NCBI RefSeq assembly: GCF_008692035.1
Contig: NZ_VTFG01000002.1
Coordinates: 1,674,001-1,738,000 of the forward strand
Direction: 5' to 3'
Length of the DNA: 64,000 bases
Origin: Pseudomonas marginalis
Lineage (GTDB): Bacteria; Pseudomonadota; Gammaproteobacteria; Pseudomonadales; Pseudomonadaceae
Shown here: piece after piece, positions 17,302-25,950 of the stretch
How positions within the stretch are numbered: the first letter of the stretch is position 1
How the letters are laid out: every line of letters starts with the position of its first letter
The notes under the pieces: generated by a model
Databases searched by the model: none
The model's input: only the letters and a program-made list of their open reading frames with translations
Told to the model about the DNA's origin: nothing
Translations under genes and position numbers: made by a program

Positions 17302-18315
17302 TTAAACCATACCACCGAGCTTCAGCTCACTCTTCAGATACGCATAGTAAATCGGCCCCGCCACCACCCCCGGCAAACCAAACGCCGCTTCAAACACCAG
17401 CATCGCCAGGAGCAACTCCCACGACTTGGCACTGATCTGCCCGCCGACGATGCGCGCGTTGAGGAAGTACTCGACCTTGTGGATCACGATCAGATACCCC
17501 AGCGCCGCCACCGCCACCCAGATCGACAACGACAGCGCGACGATGGTGATCAGGGTGTTGGACATCAGGTTGCCGATCACCGGCAACAGGCCGAGCAGGA
17601 AGGTCAGCACGATCAGGGTCTTGGTCAGCGGCAGGTGGATGCCGCACAGCGGAAGCACCACGGCGAGGAACACGGCGGTGAAGGCGGTGTTGAGCGCGGC
17701 GATCTTGATCTGTGCGAAGACGATGTTGCGGAACGCCTGGACCAGCAGGTGCAGGCGGTCGAACAGCGCCGCGGCCAGGGGTTTGCGCTTGGTCAGGTCG
17801 GGCACCCGCTGCAGGGCGATGATCGCGCCGAGCACCATGCCGATCAGCAGGGTGACGAACATGTGGGCGGCGTCTTTGCCGACCAGTTGCAGTTCGCTCA
17901 GGTGCTTGCTCAGCCAGTCGCCGATGGCTACACGGAACTCGGCCGCGCTGGCGGGCAGGTAGGCATCGAGGAACGGCGGCAGTTGGCCGCGCGCGCGGTC
18001 GACTACGCCCATGAATTTATCCAGGGAAGCCCCGGGGTTTTCCGCTTCATGAAGCAGGAAGCTGATGGCGCCGGCGAAGATCAGGGCCAGCACGCTGACG
18101 ATCAGGGTGCCGAGCAAGGCCACCGCCAGCCAGCGCGCGCGGCGCCCTTCGATCAGCCGTTGCAGTTGGGGGGTGAGCATGTTGACCAGTTCATAGACCA
18201 ACAGGCCGGCCAGCAGGCTGGGCAGCAATTTCAGCGGCAATACCAGCAGCAACCCGCCGAAAATGATGATGTAGCTGGCCAGCAATAACACGTGACGCTG
18301 AGAAAACGTTGGCAT
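17302..18315 (-). CDS. AI-2E family transporter (PerM/YdiK type)
   Basis: This 337-residue inner-membrane protein has paired hydrophobic segments at the N terminus (HVLLLASYIIIFGGLLLVLP), a long soluble helical region around residues 90-140, and a C-terminal block of segments including LIVLTFLLGLLPVIGNLMSN, the conserved family motif PxxG. GAGG lies shortly upstream of the ATG. The family ranges from autoinducer-2 exporters to Na+/H+ antiporters and metabolite exporters; the substrate cannot be read from sequence. The IS element ends about 30 bp past its stop, with no effect on the coding frame. Confidence 0.85.
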   Translation of the reverse strand: MPTFSQRHVLLLASYIIIFGGLLLVLPLKLLPSLLAGLLVYELVNMLTPQLQRLIEGRRARWLAVALLGTLIVSVLALIFAGAISFLLHEAENPGASLDKFMGVVDRARGQLPPFLDAYLPASAAEFRVAIGDWLSKHLSELQLVGKDAAHMFVTLLIGMVLGAIIALQRVPDLTKRKPLAAALFDRLHLLVQAFRNIVFAQIKIAALNTAFTAVFLAVVLPLCGIHLPLTKTLIVLTFLLGLLPVIGNLMSNTLITIVALSLSIWVAVAALGYLIVIHKVEYFLNARIVGGQISAKSWELLLAMLVFEAAFGLPGVVAGPIYYAYLKSELKLGGMV

Positions 18316-18346
18316 ACAGCCTCAAAACGAACGGCGTTAAAGGATG

Positions 18347-18446
18347 TGTAGGAGCGAGCTTGCTCGCGAAGGTCGCCAACGATAACGCGTTTATTCTGAA
18401 TAAACGCGGGGTAATTGCGTTCTTCGCGAGCAAGCTCGCTCCTACA
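18347..18446. repeat. Second REP class: GTAGGAGCGAGC pair with inner palindrome
   Basis: Inverted copies of GTAGGAGCGAGCTTGCTCGC flank an inner dyad CGCGTTTATT-CTG-AATAAACGCG. It is unrelated to the GTGGGAGG class. It lies between two minus-strand genes. Confidence 0.85.
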
Positions 18447-18491
18447 GAGGGGCTGTGTGCGAGTGTCGCAGCCTTCTGGGGCCTGGGGCTA

Positions 18492-18791
18492 TCAATTCTT
18501 CAGGCAGGTGCTCATGAACGTCTTGCGGGCATCGCCGGTCAGCGCCTTGGTTTTCGCCGACGCATTGCAATCCTTCATCTTCTGCTGTTGCGGGGTGAGC
18601 GTCTTCGCATCATTGGCCGCCGGCGCCGACAGGCAGGTTTTCATGAAAGCCTTGCGCTCGTCGCCCTTGAGCGTCTTGGTAGTGGCTTCGGCATTGCAGG
18701 TGGTCATCTTGTTTTGCTGGGCAGTGGCGGCAAAGCCCTGGGAACACAGCAGCAGGCCCATCATCAACAGCGGAATACGCAGCATCTTCAT
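18492..18791 (-). CDS. psiF: PsiF-repeat periplasmic protein
   Basis: This 99-residue secreted protein has a clear signal peptide (MKMLRIPLLMMGLLLCSQGFA, cut after about residue 21). It has two PsiF repeats, each with the pattern K-x-x-x-C-N-A-x-A then LKGDERKAFMKTCL or LTGDARKTFMSTCL; four cysteines are present. PsiF is induced by phosphate starvation in E. coli and its biochemical role is unknown. AGGGAG precedes the ATG. A perfect 7-bp hairpin CCGTGCC/GGCACGG (18810-18827) lies in its leader. I saw no PhoB box, so phosphate control is not shown here. Confidence 0.9.
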   Translation of the reverse strand: MKMLRIPLLMMGLLLCSQGFAATAQQNKMTTCNAEATTKTLKGDERKAFMKTCLSAPAANDAKTLTPQQQKMKDCNASAKTKALTGDARKTFMSTCLKN

Positions 18792-18862
18792 GGAGTTTTC
18801 TCCCTGTTACCGTGCCGGGAGGCACGGCCTACCCAGCAGTGTAGCCAAACCTTGTTACATCT

Positions 18863-19651
18863 TCATCGGCTGCGAATATTCGTCCGCCGGTACTGCTCCG
18901 GGGTGCAGCCGGCCTGGCGCTGGAACATCGCGATAAACGCCGAGGCGCTGCTGTAGCCGAGGTCAAACGCCACATTTTGCACACTGCGCTCGCTGTCGAG
19001 GGCTTCGATGGCGGCGAGGTAGCGCAGGCGCTGGCGCCATTCGCCGAAGCTCATGCCCAGCTCGCGCACAAATTGTCGCGCCAGGGTGCGCTCGCTCACA
19101 TGCACCTGGTCGGCCCAGTGCGCCAGGGGGCGATTGTCAGCGGGGTCGGCCTGCATGCCTTCCAACACGCCGAGCAGCCCGGGGTGGCGGGCGTAGGGCA
19201 AAAAACCCTCGTGGATCGGCGCCTGCCTGAGCTGGTCGACCAGCACCTGGGCCAGGCGAATATCGGCGTCGGTGTGCGGGATATTGACGTCACGCTGGGC
19301 GAAGTCGCTGAGGATGGCCTTGAGGATGTCGCTGATCGCCAGGGTGCAGGGCTGCTGGGGTAATTGCTCGCAAAGCTGCGGTGAAAGGCCCACCGAACGG
19401 TAGACAATCGCCTGGGCATTGTAGGAACTGTGTTCGGTATTGGGTGGGATCCACACCGCGTACTGCGGTGGCGACATAAAGCGGTTGCCGGCCACTTCCA
19501 TGCGCATTACGCCACTGGCGGAGTAGTCCAGCGAGCCCCAGACATGCTGGTGCGGGGTGCACTCCGTGTCGGGGGCAAAGTCGGAGTAACGGAAGTACAC
19601 GGGGCTTGGCAGGCTGCCAAAATCCGCAAGGCGTACGGTGTGTCGGGCCAT
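18863..19651 (-). CDS. AraC-family transcriptional regulator (cupin + HTH)
   Basis: This 262-residue regulator has an N-terminal cupin-like sensor (HQHVWGSLDYSASGVMRMEV, PPQYAVWIPPNTEHSS) and a C-terminal double helix-turn-helix (SERTLARQFVRELGMSFGEW, then VQNVAFDLGYSSASAFIAMF). The arrangement resembles the YeaM/NimR subgroup. In that subgroup the regulator is divergent from an exporter gene, as here with an EamA-type transporter. The 97-bp shared region has two direct and one inverted TTGTCTGGAT sites. The inducer is unknown. Confidence 0.92.
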   Translation of the reverse strand: MARHTVRLADFGSLPSPVYFRYSDFAPDTECTPHQHVWGSLDYSASGVMRMEVAGNRFMSPPQYAVWIPPNTEHSSYNAQAIVYRSVGLSPQLCEQLPQQPCTLAISDILKAILSDFAQRDVNIPHTDADIRLAQVLVDQLRQAPIHEGFLPYARHPGLLGVLEGMQADPADNRPLAHWADQVHVSERTLARQFVRELGMSFGEWRQRLRYLAAIEALDSERSVQNVAFDLGYSSASAFIAMFQRQAGCTPEQYRRTNIRSR

Positions 19652-19652
19652 A

Positions 19653-19709
19653 TTGTCTGGATACAGAGGTCGTTTGTCTGGATCGCAGTATAGGCTTCGA
19701 TCCAGACAA
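19653..19709. promoter_or_regulatory. AraC-type operator sites between the regulator and EamA genes
   Basis: TTGTCTGGAT occurs at 19653-19662 and again at 19674-19683, a 21-bp (two helical turns) direct repeat, plus an inverted ATCCAGACAA at 19700-19709. Phased direct repeats are the usual binding pattern of AraC proteins. Confidence 0.65.
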
Positions 19710-19748
19710 TGGATAATCCTGGCTCATCAACACATCTGGTTTCTTTCG

Positions 19749-20627
19749 ATGCAATACGCGTATCCCCTGCTGGCCATCTTTATCTGGGCCGGCAATACCG
19801 TGGTCAATAAATTGGCCGTGGGTTCGATCTTCCCGGCTGAAATCGGCTTTTATCGCTGGTTGCTGGCGGCCCTGCTCTTTACGCCGTTCATGCTCAAGCC
19901 GGTCATCGCCCACTGGCCGCTGATCCGCCCGAACCTGGGCAAGATCGGCATCCTTGGCGTGCTGGGCATGGCGGTGTACCAGAGCCTGGCGTACTACGCT
20001 GCCTCGCTGACCAGCGCCACCAATATGGGCATCATCCTGTCGTTGATGCCGTTGATGGCCTTGACGGCGGCCATCATCAGCCTGGGCCAGCGCCTGACCT
20101 TGGGCGCACTGACGGGGGCGGTGCTGTCATTCGCAGGGGTAGTGGTGGTGGTGTCGGCCGGCAGCCTCGGCGCGTTGCTGCAGCACGGCGTGAACCTGGG
20201 CGATGCGATGATGCTGGTCGCGACCCTGGCGTACGCGGTCTACAGCACCCTGTTGAAAAAATGGCAACTGCGCCTGCCGCCGCTGGTGCTCCTGTATCTG
20301 CAGGTGCTGGTGGCGGTGGTGGTGCTGTTTCCGCTGTTTCTGTTCTCGGCAAAAGCCGGCCTGGGCTGGACGAATATTCCGCTGGTGCTCTATGCATGCT
20401 TGCTGGCTTCGATGCTGGCGCCACTGGCGTGGATGCACTCGGTGAAGACCCTGGGCCCCAGCCGCACCACGTTGTTTTTCAACCTGCTGCCGTTGATTAC
20501 CGCATTGATTGCGGCCGTGGTGCTCAGGGAAGAATTGGCGTTGTATCACCTGGTGGGCGGTTTGCTGACCTTGGGCGGGGTGATTTTGTCGGAGCGCTGG
20601 ACCACGCCGGTGCGCCGCCAGGCTTAA
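19749..20627 (+). CDS. EamA/DMT-family transporter
   Basis: This 292-residue inner-membrane protein has about ten hydrophobic segments in two EamA repeats. The first half begins PLLAIFIWAGNTVVNKLAVG and contains YYAASLTSATNMGIILSLMP. The second contains PLAWMHSVKTLGPSRTTLFF and ends LVGGLLTLGGVILSERW. The family exports amino acids, nucleosides or drugs. It is divergent from an AraC regulator that probably controls it. The start at MQYAYPLLAIF puts the first membrane segment directly at the N terminus. The last four bases overlap the convergent lipase gene end. Confidence 0.9.
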   Translation: MQYAYPLLAIFIWAGNTVVNKLAVGSIFPAEIGFYRWLLAALLFTPFMLKPVIAHWPLIRPNLGKIGILGVLGMAVYQSLAYYAASLTSATNMGIILSLMPLMALTAAIISLGQRLTLGALTGAVLSFAGVVVVVSAGSLGALLQHGVNLGDAMMLVATLAYAVYSTLLKKWQLRLPPLVLLYLQVLVAVVVLFPLFLFSAKAGLGWTNIPLVLYACLLASMLAPLAWMHSVKTLGPSRTTLFFNLLPLITALIAAVVLREELALYHLVGGLLTLGGVILSERWTTPVRRQA

Positions 20628-21514
20628 ACCCCGGCCGCCTTCAGGCGCTGGGCATGCTCGACGAACAACCGAATCGGCTCGGCGCCCTTGCCGACCAGGC
20701 CCATGGATTGGTTGACGATATCGAAGTGGTCCAGGGCGTAGTCATCGCCGATCACCCGCCCCAGGTGCGAGCTGCAGCGCCCGACCATGCCGTCGCACTG
20801 GCCCTTCTCGCGCACGAAGCTGCGGGCGAACAATCGGCAGCTGCGATTCGTCCCGTCCAGCAGGTTGCGTCCGCGATCGGTCTTGCCCGGTTGCAAGGTG
20901 CCGGACCATGAGTAGTAGCGCACGCCATTGTCCACCTCCGCCCCGTGCCCGCCCCAGATATGCGGCAACCCTTGGGGATACTTGCGGTTGAACAGCGCCA
21001 CGCCTGCGCTGGTCAGGGAATGGTGGGACGCCTGCAAGTCCGCCTTGAAACGCGGGCCGCGATAGCCGGTTTCCAGCAGGCTCATCACCGTTGCAACCAG
21101 ATGAAACAGCGCGCTCATCAGCCGGCCCTTCACGCTGTCGGCCGGATAATGGGCGTGGATATGGTCCGCCAGTTCCGAACCGTGGTTGGGCCCGGCCACC
21201 GACGTCACCGACGCCACCCACTCCGGGCGCTTGGCCGCCGCATAACGGGCGGTCAGCGCGCCCTGGCTATGGCCGATCAGGTTGACCTTGTCGGCGCCGG
21301 TCTCAAGGCGAATCCGCTCGATCTGCGCCAGCAACTGCTCGCCACGCACCTCGCTGGAGTCCAGCGGCGCCACCTGGATGGGAAACACCTGCGCCCCACC
21401 CGCCCGCAGTGCCGGGACAATGCCGTACCAGTAAGGGAAGAACCCCAGGCGCACGAACCCCAGCATGCCGGGCACCAGCACCAAGGGATAACGCGTGGCT
21501 AACGACTGCGACAT
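20624..21514 (-). CDS. Triacylglycerol lipase, P. fragi type
   Basis: This 296-residue alpha/beta hydrolase begins MSQSLATRYPLVLVPGMLGF and carries the nucleophile elbow GHSQGALTARYAAA near residue 105, followed by VTSVAGPNHGSELAD. The C-terminal part has CDGMVGRCSSHLGRVIGDDY (catalytic His region) and Asp upstream. This closely follows the P. fragi family I.1 lipase, including the lack of a signal peptide. Related lipases from other Pseudomonas are secreted with a foldase; no foldase gene is nearby. AAGGACG supports the start; upstream in-frame codons lack a ribosome site. It may act on intracellular esters or leave the cell by an unknown route. Confidence 0.88.
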   Translation of the reverse strand: MSQSLATRYPLVLVPGMLGFVRLGFFPYWYGIVPALRAGGAQVFPIQVAPLDSSEVRGEQLLAQIERIRLETGADKVNLIGHSQGALTARYAAAKRPEWVASVTSVAGPNHGSELADHIHAHYPADSVKGRLMSALFHLVATVMSLLETGYRGPRFKADLQASHHSLTSAGVALFNRKYPQGLPHIWGGHGAEVDNGVRYYSWSGTLQPGKTDRGRNLLDGTNRSCRLFARSFVREKGQCDGMVGRCSSHLGRVIGDDYALDHFDIVNQSMGLVGKGAEPIRLFVEHAQRLKAAGV

Positions 21515-21690
21515 GAAGCGAACGTCCTTGATCAAGAGAGGATGATGGCAGGCTAGCCCAATTCCGGCGACGCGCTGATGACACGCCTGGCAAATCCAAT
21601 AAAACTTTTTGCTGCGCCCGTGACTCACAACTGGGAGCGATCACGCCGACAGAGCGTGGCGTAAAACCGGATTAGCCCCAGGAGATTGAG

Positions 21691-22221
21691 ATGACTGAAG
21701 CAAACTTGACTGACGTTGCGACCCTGCGCAGCCGCGCCCGCCAGAACGTCGAAAACGGTGCCGTGACCGAGGGCTATGACGCCGACCGCGAAGAGATCAT
21801 CCGCCTGCTCAACGGCTCCCTGGCCACTGAACTGGTGTGTGTGCTGCGCTACAAGCGCCACTACTTCATGGCCAGCGGCGTTAAAGCTGCCGTCGCCGCG
21901 CAGGAATTCCTCGAACACGCCACCCAGGAAGCCGAGCACGCCGACAAACTGGCCGAACGCATCGTGCAGCTGGGCGGCGAGCCGGAGTTCAACCCGGACC
22001 TGCTGTCGAAGAACTCCCATGCCCAATACGTGGCCGGTAACAGCTTGAAGGAAATGGTCTACGAAGACCTGGTGGCCGAGCGGATCGCGGTGGACAGCTA
22101 CCGCGAAATCATCCAGTACATCGGTGATAAGGATCCGACCACGCGCCGTCTGTTTGAAGAGATCCTGGCTCAGGAAGAAGAGCATGCGGACGATATGGCC
22201 GACATCCTCGAAAGTCTCTAA
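21691..22221 (+). CDS. Ferritin-like / bacterioferritin-type protein
   Basis: This 176-residue four-helix protein has the di-iron pattern of bacterioferritin-like proteins: ELVCVLRYKRHYFMASG, EFLEHATQEAEHADKLAERI with ExxH, and LAQEEEHADDMADILESL with a second ExxH at the C terminus. The N-terminal extension (about 25 residues) and length suit the DPS/bacterioferritin-like proteins often annotated probable bacterioferritin in Pseudomonas (PA4880 type, from memory). It probably stores iron or protects from peroxide. AGGAGA precedes the ATG. Confidence 0.88.
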   Translation: MTEANLTDVATLRSRARQNVENGAVTEGYDADREEIIRLLNGSLATELVCVLRYKRHYFMASGVKAAVAAQEFLEHATQEAEHADKLAERIVQLGGEPEFNPDLLSKNSHAQYVAGNSLKEMVYEDLVAERIAVDSYREIIQYIGDKDPTTRRLFEEILAQEEEHADDMADILESL

Positions 22222-22239
22222 GCAGCGCAATTCAAAACA

Positions 22240-22328
22240 TGTGGGAGGGGGCTTGCCCCCGATGCGTCGTTTCAGCCACTGCATCTGGTGACTGACACTC
22301 CGTCATCGGGGGCAAGCCCCCTCCCACA
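22240..22328. repeat. REP pair downstream of the ferritin-like gene
   Basis: TGTGGGAGGGGGC...CCCCCGATG and the inverted copy ATCGGGGGC...CCTCCCACA, with about 40 bases between. It fills most of the gap between two convergent genes. Confidence 0.85.
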
Positions 22329-22349
22329 TTGGGGTTTGTGTTCTATATG

Positions 22350-24419
22350 CTAGCCCTTCACCGTCTTCGGCGCCTTGCCTTCCTTCATCTGCTGCAACAA
22401 CGGTGCACACTGGTTCGGCGCATCGGCGCTCGGTGCCACCAGCGCCAACAGACCCGCTGCCGGGCCGGCGATCACGCCCAGTGCCACCATGCCCGCGCCC
22501 CGCAGGGCCAGGGGGATGGCCTTTACACCCGCATTGGGCTTGATGAACGGGCCATTGACGTACAACGGCGAACGCAGGGAAAACAGGCGGAAGCCCTTGG
22601 ACTCGGGGGTGATGGTCAGGTCGAGCTGTTCGGTGGCCATGTTGGCGGTGCCATCGATATAGATGATCGCGTTCTCGGTATCGAACACAAACAAGCGCGT
22701 GGTTGCCAGGCCGGTCTTGATCCCGAAGTCCGCCGCCGCGCAGTTGATCTTCACTTCCTTGTCGCCGAACAGGCGACCCACCACGTAGTTGCCCACGTTG
22801 AGCCCGGCAATTTCCATCAGGCCACGGCTGATGGCGCCGTCGTTGATCAGCATCTTCAGGTCACCGTTGGAGGTGCCCAGCAGCGCCGCGACGGAGTTGC
22901 CACGCCCGGAAATATCGGCATCGCCGTTGAGTTCACCAAAGCTGGTTTTCATCGGTTCGAAGGTCGGGAACAACTGCTTGAGCTTGAAGTTGCGCGCAGT
23001 CAGTTTGGCGCGGCCTTCCATCGGCGTGGTGCGGCCGTTCAAGCGGATCTGCGCATCCAGCTTGCCGCCAGCGACGCCGAATCGCAGCGGTTCCAGGCTC
23101 AGTTCGCCGTCGTTGAGCACCAGGTGGGTATAGAGGTCGGTGAAGGGCAACTCGGCACTGTGCACGATGCGTTTGCCGGTGAATTCCACATCGGCATCCA
23201 TGTCGCGCCAGCGCTCGGTGCGGAACTCTTCCACCGGCAGCACTTTGGTCGCCGGCTGCTTGCTCTCACCGCCACGCGCTTTTTGCTTGGCGTTGGAGTC
23301 GGCACCGATCAGGGGGGCGAGGTCGCTCATCAGCAATTGGTTGGACACCAACGCACCGCTGAGCTTGGGACGTGGCTGGCTGGCGACATAGGCGAGGTTG
23401 CCGTGAATATCGCTGTTGCCGATCTTGCCGTTGAAGTTTTCGTAGCTGAATGACGCGCCGCTGGCCTCGTGCAACTTGGCGATCAAGTGGCCGTCAGTCG
23501 AGTAGGCCGGCGAATCCGGCAAGGTGACGCCGGTCAGCGGGTAGAGGTTACCCAGGCTGCTGCCGGACAGTTTCAGGCGCAGGTCCAGGGCGCCGAGGTT
23601 CAACGGGTCGGTCAAGGTGCCGGCCAACGCGATGCTGGTATCGGCAATCCTGACCTGGGCTTGCAGCGGAAACGGCCTGGCCGCGTCCTGCAGGGCCAGC
23701 AGGCCACCGATCTTGCCGCTGCCGTCGAGTTTCTGGCCGTGATACTGGCCCTTGACCTTGAGGGCGAACGCATAGTCCTGGGGCGCGGAGCCTTTTTCCA
23801 GGGCCTTCCTGGCATCGGCGTCGCCGACGATTTCGCCGAACGGAATCGGCTTGCCCAGGGGGTCGATGATCACGTCCAACTGAGTCTTGAGGGTCTGGTC
23901 GTCGAGGGTCACGTGGCCTTTGTCGAAGCCAATGGCGCCGATGTCCACCACCCAGTTGGAAGGTTCGGCGTCGGGGTCCTTGGGGTCGAACGTGAACGTC
24001 CAGTTGGCGCGGCCATCGGCCAGGCGCTGCAACTCGGCACTCGGTTCGGTGAGGTCGATACGCGGGATCACCACGCGCTGCACCAGCAACGCCAGCGGCG
24101 AAATACGCAGCTCGACCTTTTTCAGCGTGACCATCTGCGGTTTTTTCGACCAGTCGGGGTTGCCCAGGGTCAGGTCCTCGGCAATCACATGGGGCCACGG
24201 CACCCAGGCGCGCCAGCCGCCTTCATCGGGCTCACGTGCCCACACCACCGCCAGGTTGCCATTGATGGCAAACGGACGATGCAGTTCTTCGGAGACTTTG
24301 GCATTGAGGGGCGGTTTGATGCGGTTCCAGTCAAAGAACACCAGGACCAGTACCACCACAGCGATTAACACAACGAAGCTGGCGCAGCTCCACATGACGA
24401 TTTTACGAGTGCGCGTCAT
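22350..24419 (-). CDS. AsmA-family envelope protein
   Basis: This 689-residue protein has an N-terminal membrane anchor (VMWSCASFVVLIAVVVLVLV, residues about 9-28) and a long periplasmic beta-rich body. The N-terminal AsmA region has the usual WNRIKPPLNAKVSEELHRPF and the C-terminal AsmA_2 region has LSISRGL-type sequence (DGAISRGLMEIAGLNVGNYV) and IYIDGTANMATEQLDLTI. Members of this family are thought to move lipids between inner and outer membranes. The length is typical. It ends in LRGAGMVALGVIAGPAAGLL, a hydrophobic glycine-rich tail. The gene appears monocistronic. Confidence 0.88.
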   Translation of the reverse strand: MTRTRKIVMWSCASFVVLIAVVVLVLVFFDWNRIKPPLNAKVSEELHRPFAINGNLAVVWAREPDEGGWRAWVPWPHVIAEDLTLGNPDWSKKPQMVTLKKVELRISPLALLVQRVVIPRIDLTEPSAELQRLADGRANWTFTFDPKDPDAEPSNWVVDIGAIGFDKGHVTLDDQTLKTQLDVIIDPLGKPIPFGEIVGDADARKALEKGSAPQDYAFALKVKGQYHGQKLDGSGKIGGLLALQDAARPFPLQAQVRIADTSIALAGTLTDPLNLGALDLRLKLSGSSLGNLYPLTGVTLPDSPAYSTDGHLIAKLHEASGASFSYENFNGKIGNSDIHGNLAYVASQPRPKLSGALVSNQLLMSDLAPLIGADSNAKQKARGGESKQPATKVLPVEEFRTERWRDMDADVEFTGKRIVHSAELPFTDLYTHLVLNDGELSLEPLRFGVAGGKLDAQIRLNGRTTPMEGRAKLTARNFKLKQLFPTFEPMKTSFGELNGDADISGRGNSVAALLGTSNGDLKMLINDGAISRGLMEIAGLNVGNYVVGRLFGDKEVKINCAAADFGIKTGLATTRLFVFDTENAIIYIDGTANMATEQLDLTITPESKGFRLFSLRSPLYVNGPFIKPNAGVKAIPLALRGAGMVALGVIAGPAAGLLALVAPSADAPNQCAPLLQQMKEGKAPKTVKG

Positions 24420-24777
24420 TGCACAGGACTCCTGAATACGACCGGCTGAACCAACACCTGTAGGACAGCTTATAAAACTACGACTGGCAAACCGCTCGTG
24501 GGTTTAACCCAATCTCCGATTTACCCTTGAAAACCTGCTTTCCTGACCGTTTCGACAGATTCGATCCTCCACGGCGCACCATTGTTACCCGGATTCGTGT
24601 CGAAAATACCCACCTCGGTGCAAAACCGCGTGCTTGAGAGGCCCGATCTAGAGCCTCCCTGAAGAACAATCAATTCTGTTGATTATTACCATTGTGTTTA
24701 TGAACTTTTATATCGACTTATCGAGAGTAGCATTAGCCCCGTACCCACTTTATCGCCCTCCCAAGGAGCAACCCATC
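24420..24777. other. Intergenic stretch without a recognised gene
   Basis: 358 bp between divergent asmA-like and repeat-protein genes. The last 110 bases are AT-rich and likely hold the promoter of the downstream gene; they include a dyad AATCAA-TTCTG-TTGATT (about 24669-24685). No RNA gene or conserved open frame was recognised. Confidence 0.5.
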
Positions 24778-25149
24778 ATGAAACGCCAAGTACTCGCTAC
24801 CGTCCTGTTATCCATCCTGGCTTCCAGCGCCTTTGCCCTGCCAGCCGCCGAACAGGTTACCCCACAAGCCAAGGCCGACGCCGTTCACTTCAACCAGACC
24901 CTGGCCCGCAGCGGTTCGCAAGAAGACGAGAACCGTGACTACGCCAAAGGTGCTGTCGCTGAAAACGGTTCGGAACACGCCAACAAGCGTGCCTACACTG
25001 AAGGTGTTGCCGAAGGTGGCCGTGATCGCCTGGAACAGAAAGGCCTGGTTGAAGGTGGTGCGGAACAAGCCAACGAACGTGCCTACACCGAAGGTGTTGC
25101 CGAAGGTGGTGCTGATCGCCTGCAAGAACTGCATCAAGCTCAGAGCTGA
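24778..25149 (+). CDS. Small secreted protein with internal tandem repeats
   Basis: This 123-residue protein starts with a signal peptide (MKRQVLATVLLSILASSAFA) after AAGGAGC. The mature part holds about four 14-16 residue units of the form GxVAExGxxxANxR; RAYTEGVAEGG occurs twice, 30 residues apart. The DNA of these two copies is nearly identical with a 90-bp period, which suggests a recent duplication. I do not recognise an established function; similar pseudomonad proteins are, as I recall, sometimes labelled phage infection protein without proof. It is monocistronic, with a clear terminator. Confidence 0.75.
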   Translation: MKRQVLATVLLSILASSAFALPAAEQVTPQAKADAVHFNQTLARSGSQEDENRDYAKGAVAENGSEHANKRAYTEGVAEGGRDRLEQKGLVEGGAEQANERAYTEGVAEGGADRLQELHQAQS

Positions 25150-25167
25150 CCCTGTGGTGGCCCAGAA

Positions 25168-25203
25168 AAAAGCCCGATCTGCCGACCGGGCTTTTGACTT
25201 TTT
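25168..25203 (+). terminator. Rho-independent terminator after the repeat-protein gene
   Basis: AAAAGCCCG and CGGGCTTTT pair around a 10-base loop, followed by GACTTTTTG. Confidence 0.85.
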
Positions 25204-25312
25204 GTAGCGCCTGTCACGCAACACTCCCCACCTATTCCCCGCCAAGTTCGACGTCAATGAAGCTGTTTTGCTAGAGTGCGTCGCTGTACTTGCCGACAAA
25301 GCCCGCCCGCCC

Positions 25313-25945
25313 ATGCTGCCCCGTGCCGAACAGAAGCAACAGACCCGCCTCGCCCTGATGGACGCTGCCCGCCATCTGATGGAGTGTGGCCGTGGGTTTG
25401 GCAGCCTGAGCCTGCGTGAAGTGGCCAAGGCCGCAGGCATTGTCCCCACCGGCTTCTATCGCCACTTTGCCGATATGGACCAGCTTGGACTTGTATTGGT
25501 GAGTGAGGTGGGCCAGACCTTTCGCGCCACCATTCGCCTGGTGCGCCACAACGAATTCGTGATGGGCGGCATTATCGATGCCTCAGTGCGGATTTTTCTC
25601 GATGTGGTCTCGGCCAACCGCTCGCAATTCCTGTTCCTGGCCCGCGAGCAATACGGCGGTTGCCTGGCGGTGCGCCAAGCCATCGGTGCCCTGCGTGAAG
25701 ACATCACCCGCGACCTGGCGGCCGACCTGACCCTGATGCCCAAGTTGCAGCACCTGGACGCCGATGGCCTGCATGTAATGGCCGACCTGATCGTCAAGAG
25801 CGTGTTCGCCACCCTTCCCGACATCATTGATCCACCGGCCCAGGCCTTGCCTGCCCACCTCACGCCCCAGGCGAAAATCACCCAGCAACTGCGCTTTATC
25901 TTTATCGGCCTCAAGCATTGGCAAGGCCTGGGCAGTACGGAGTAA
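25313..25945 (+). CDS. desT: TetR-family regulator of the DesT/FabR group
   Basis: This 210-residue repressor has an N-terminal helix-turn-helix with [20 protein letters not shown] then [12 protein letters not shown] (residues about 33-65), almost the same wording as E. coli FabR ([20 protein letters not shown]). DesT in P. aeruginosa senses the acyl-CoA pool and represses desaturase genes, and its gene lies next to ureE as here. The desaturase genes themselves are not in this window. The ATG at 25313 gives the family length; the longer in-frame start at 25268 is less likely. The NlpC/P60 gene is convergent. Confidence 0.78.
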   Translation: [210 protein letters not shown]

Positions 25946-25950
25946 GCCGG

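Noticed and set aside
18792..18862. PhoB box upstream of psiF
   Set aside because: No pair of CTGTCAT-like repeats was found; only a short hairpin is present.
24478..24669. 63-codon minus-strand frame upstream of the AsmA-like gene
   Set aside because: Basic composition without any recognised motif, no clear ribosome site, in a promoter-like region.
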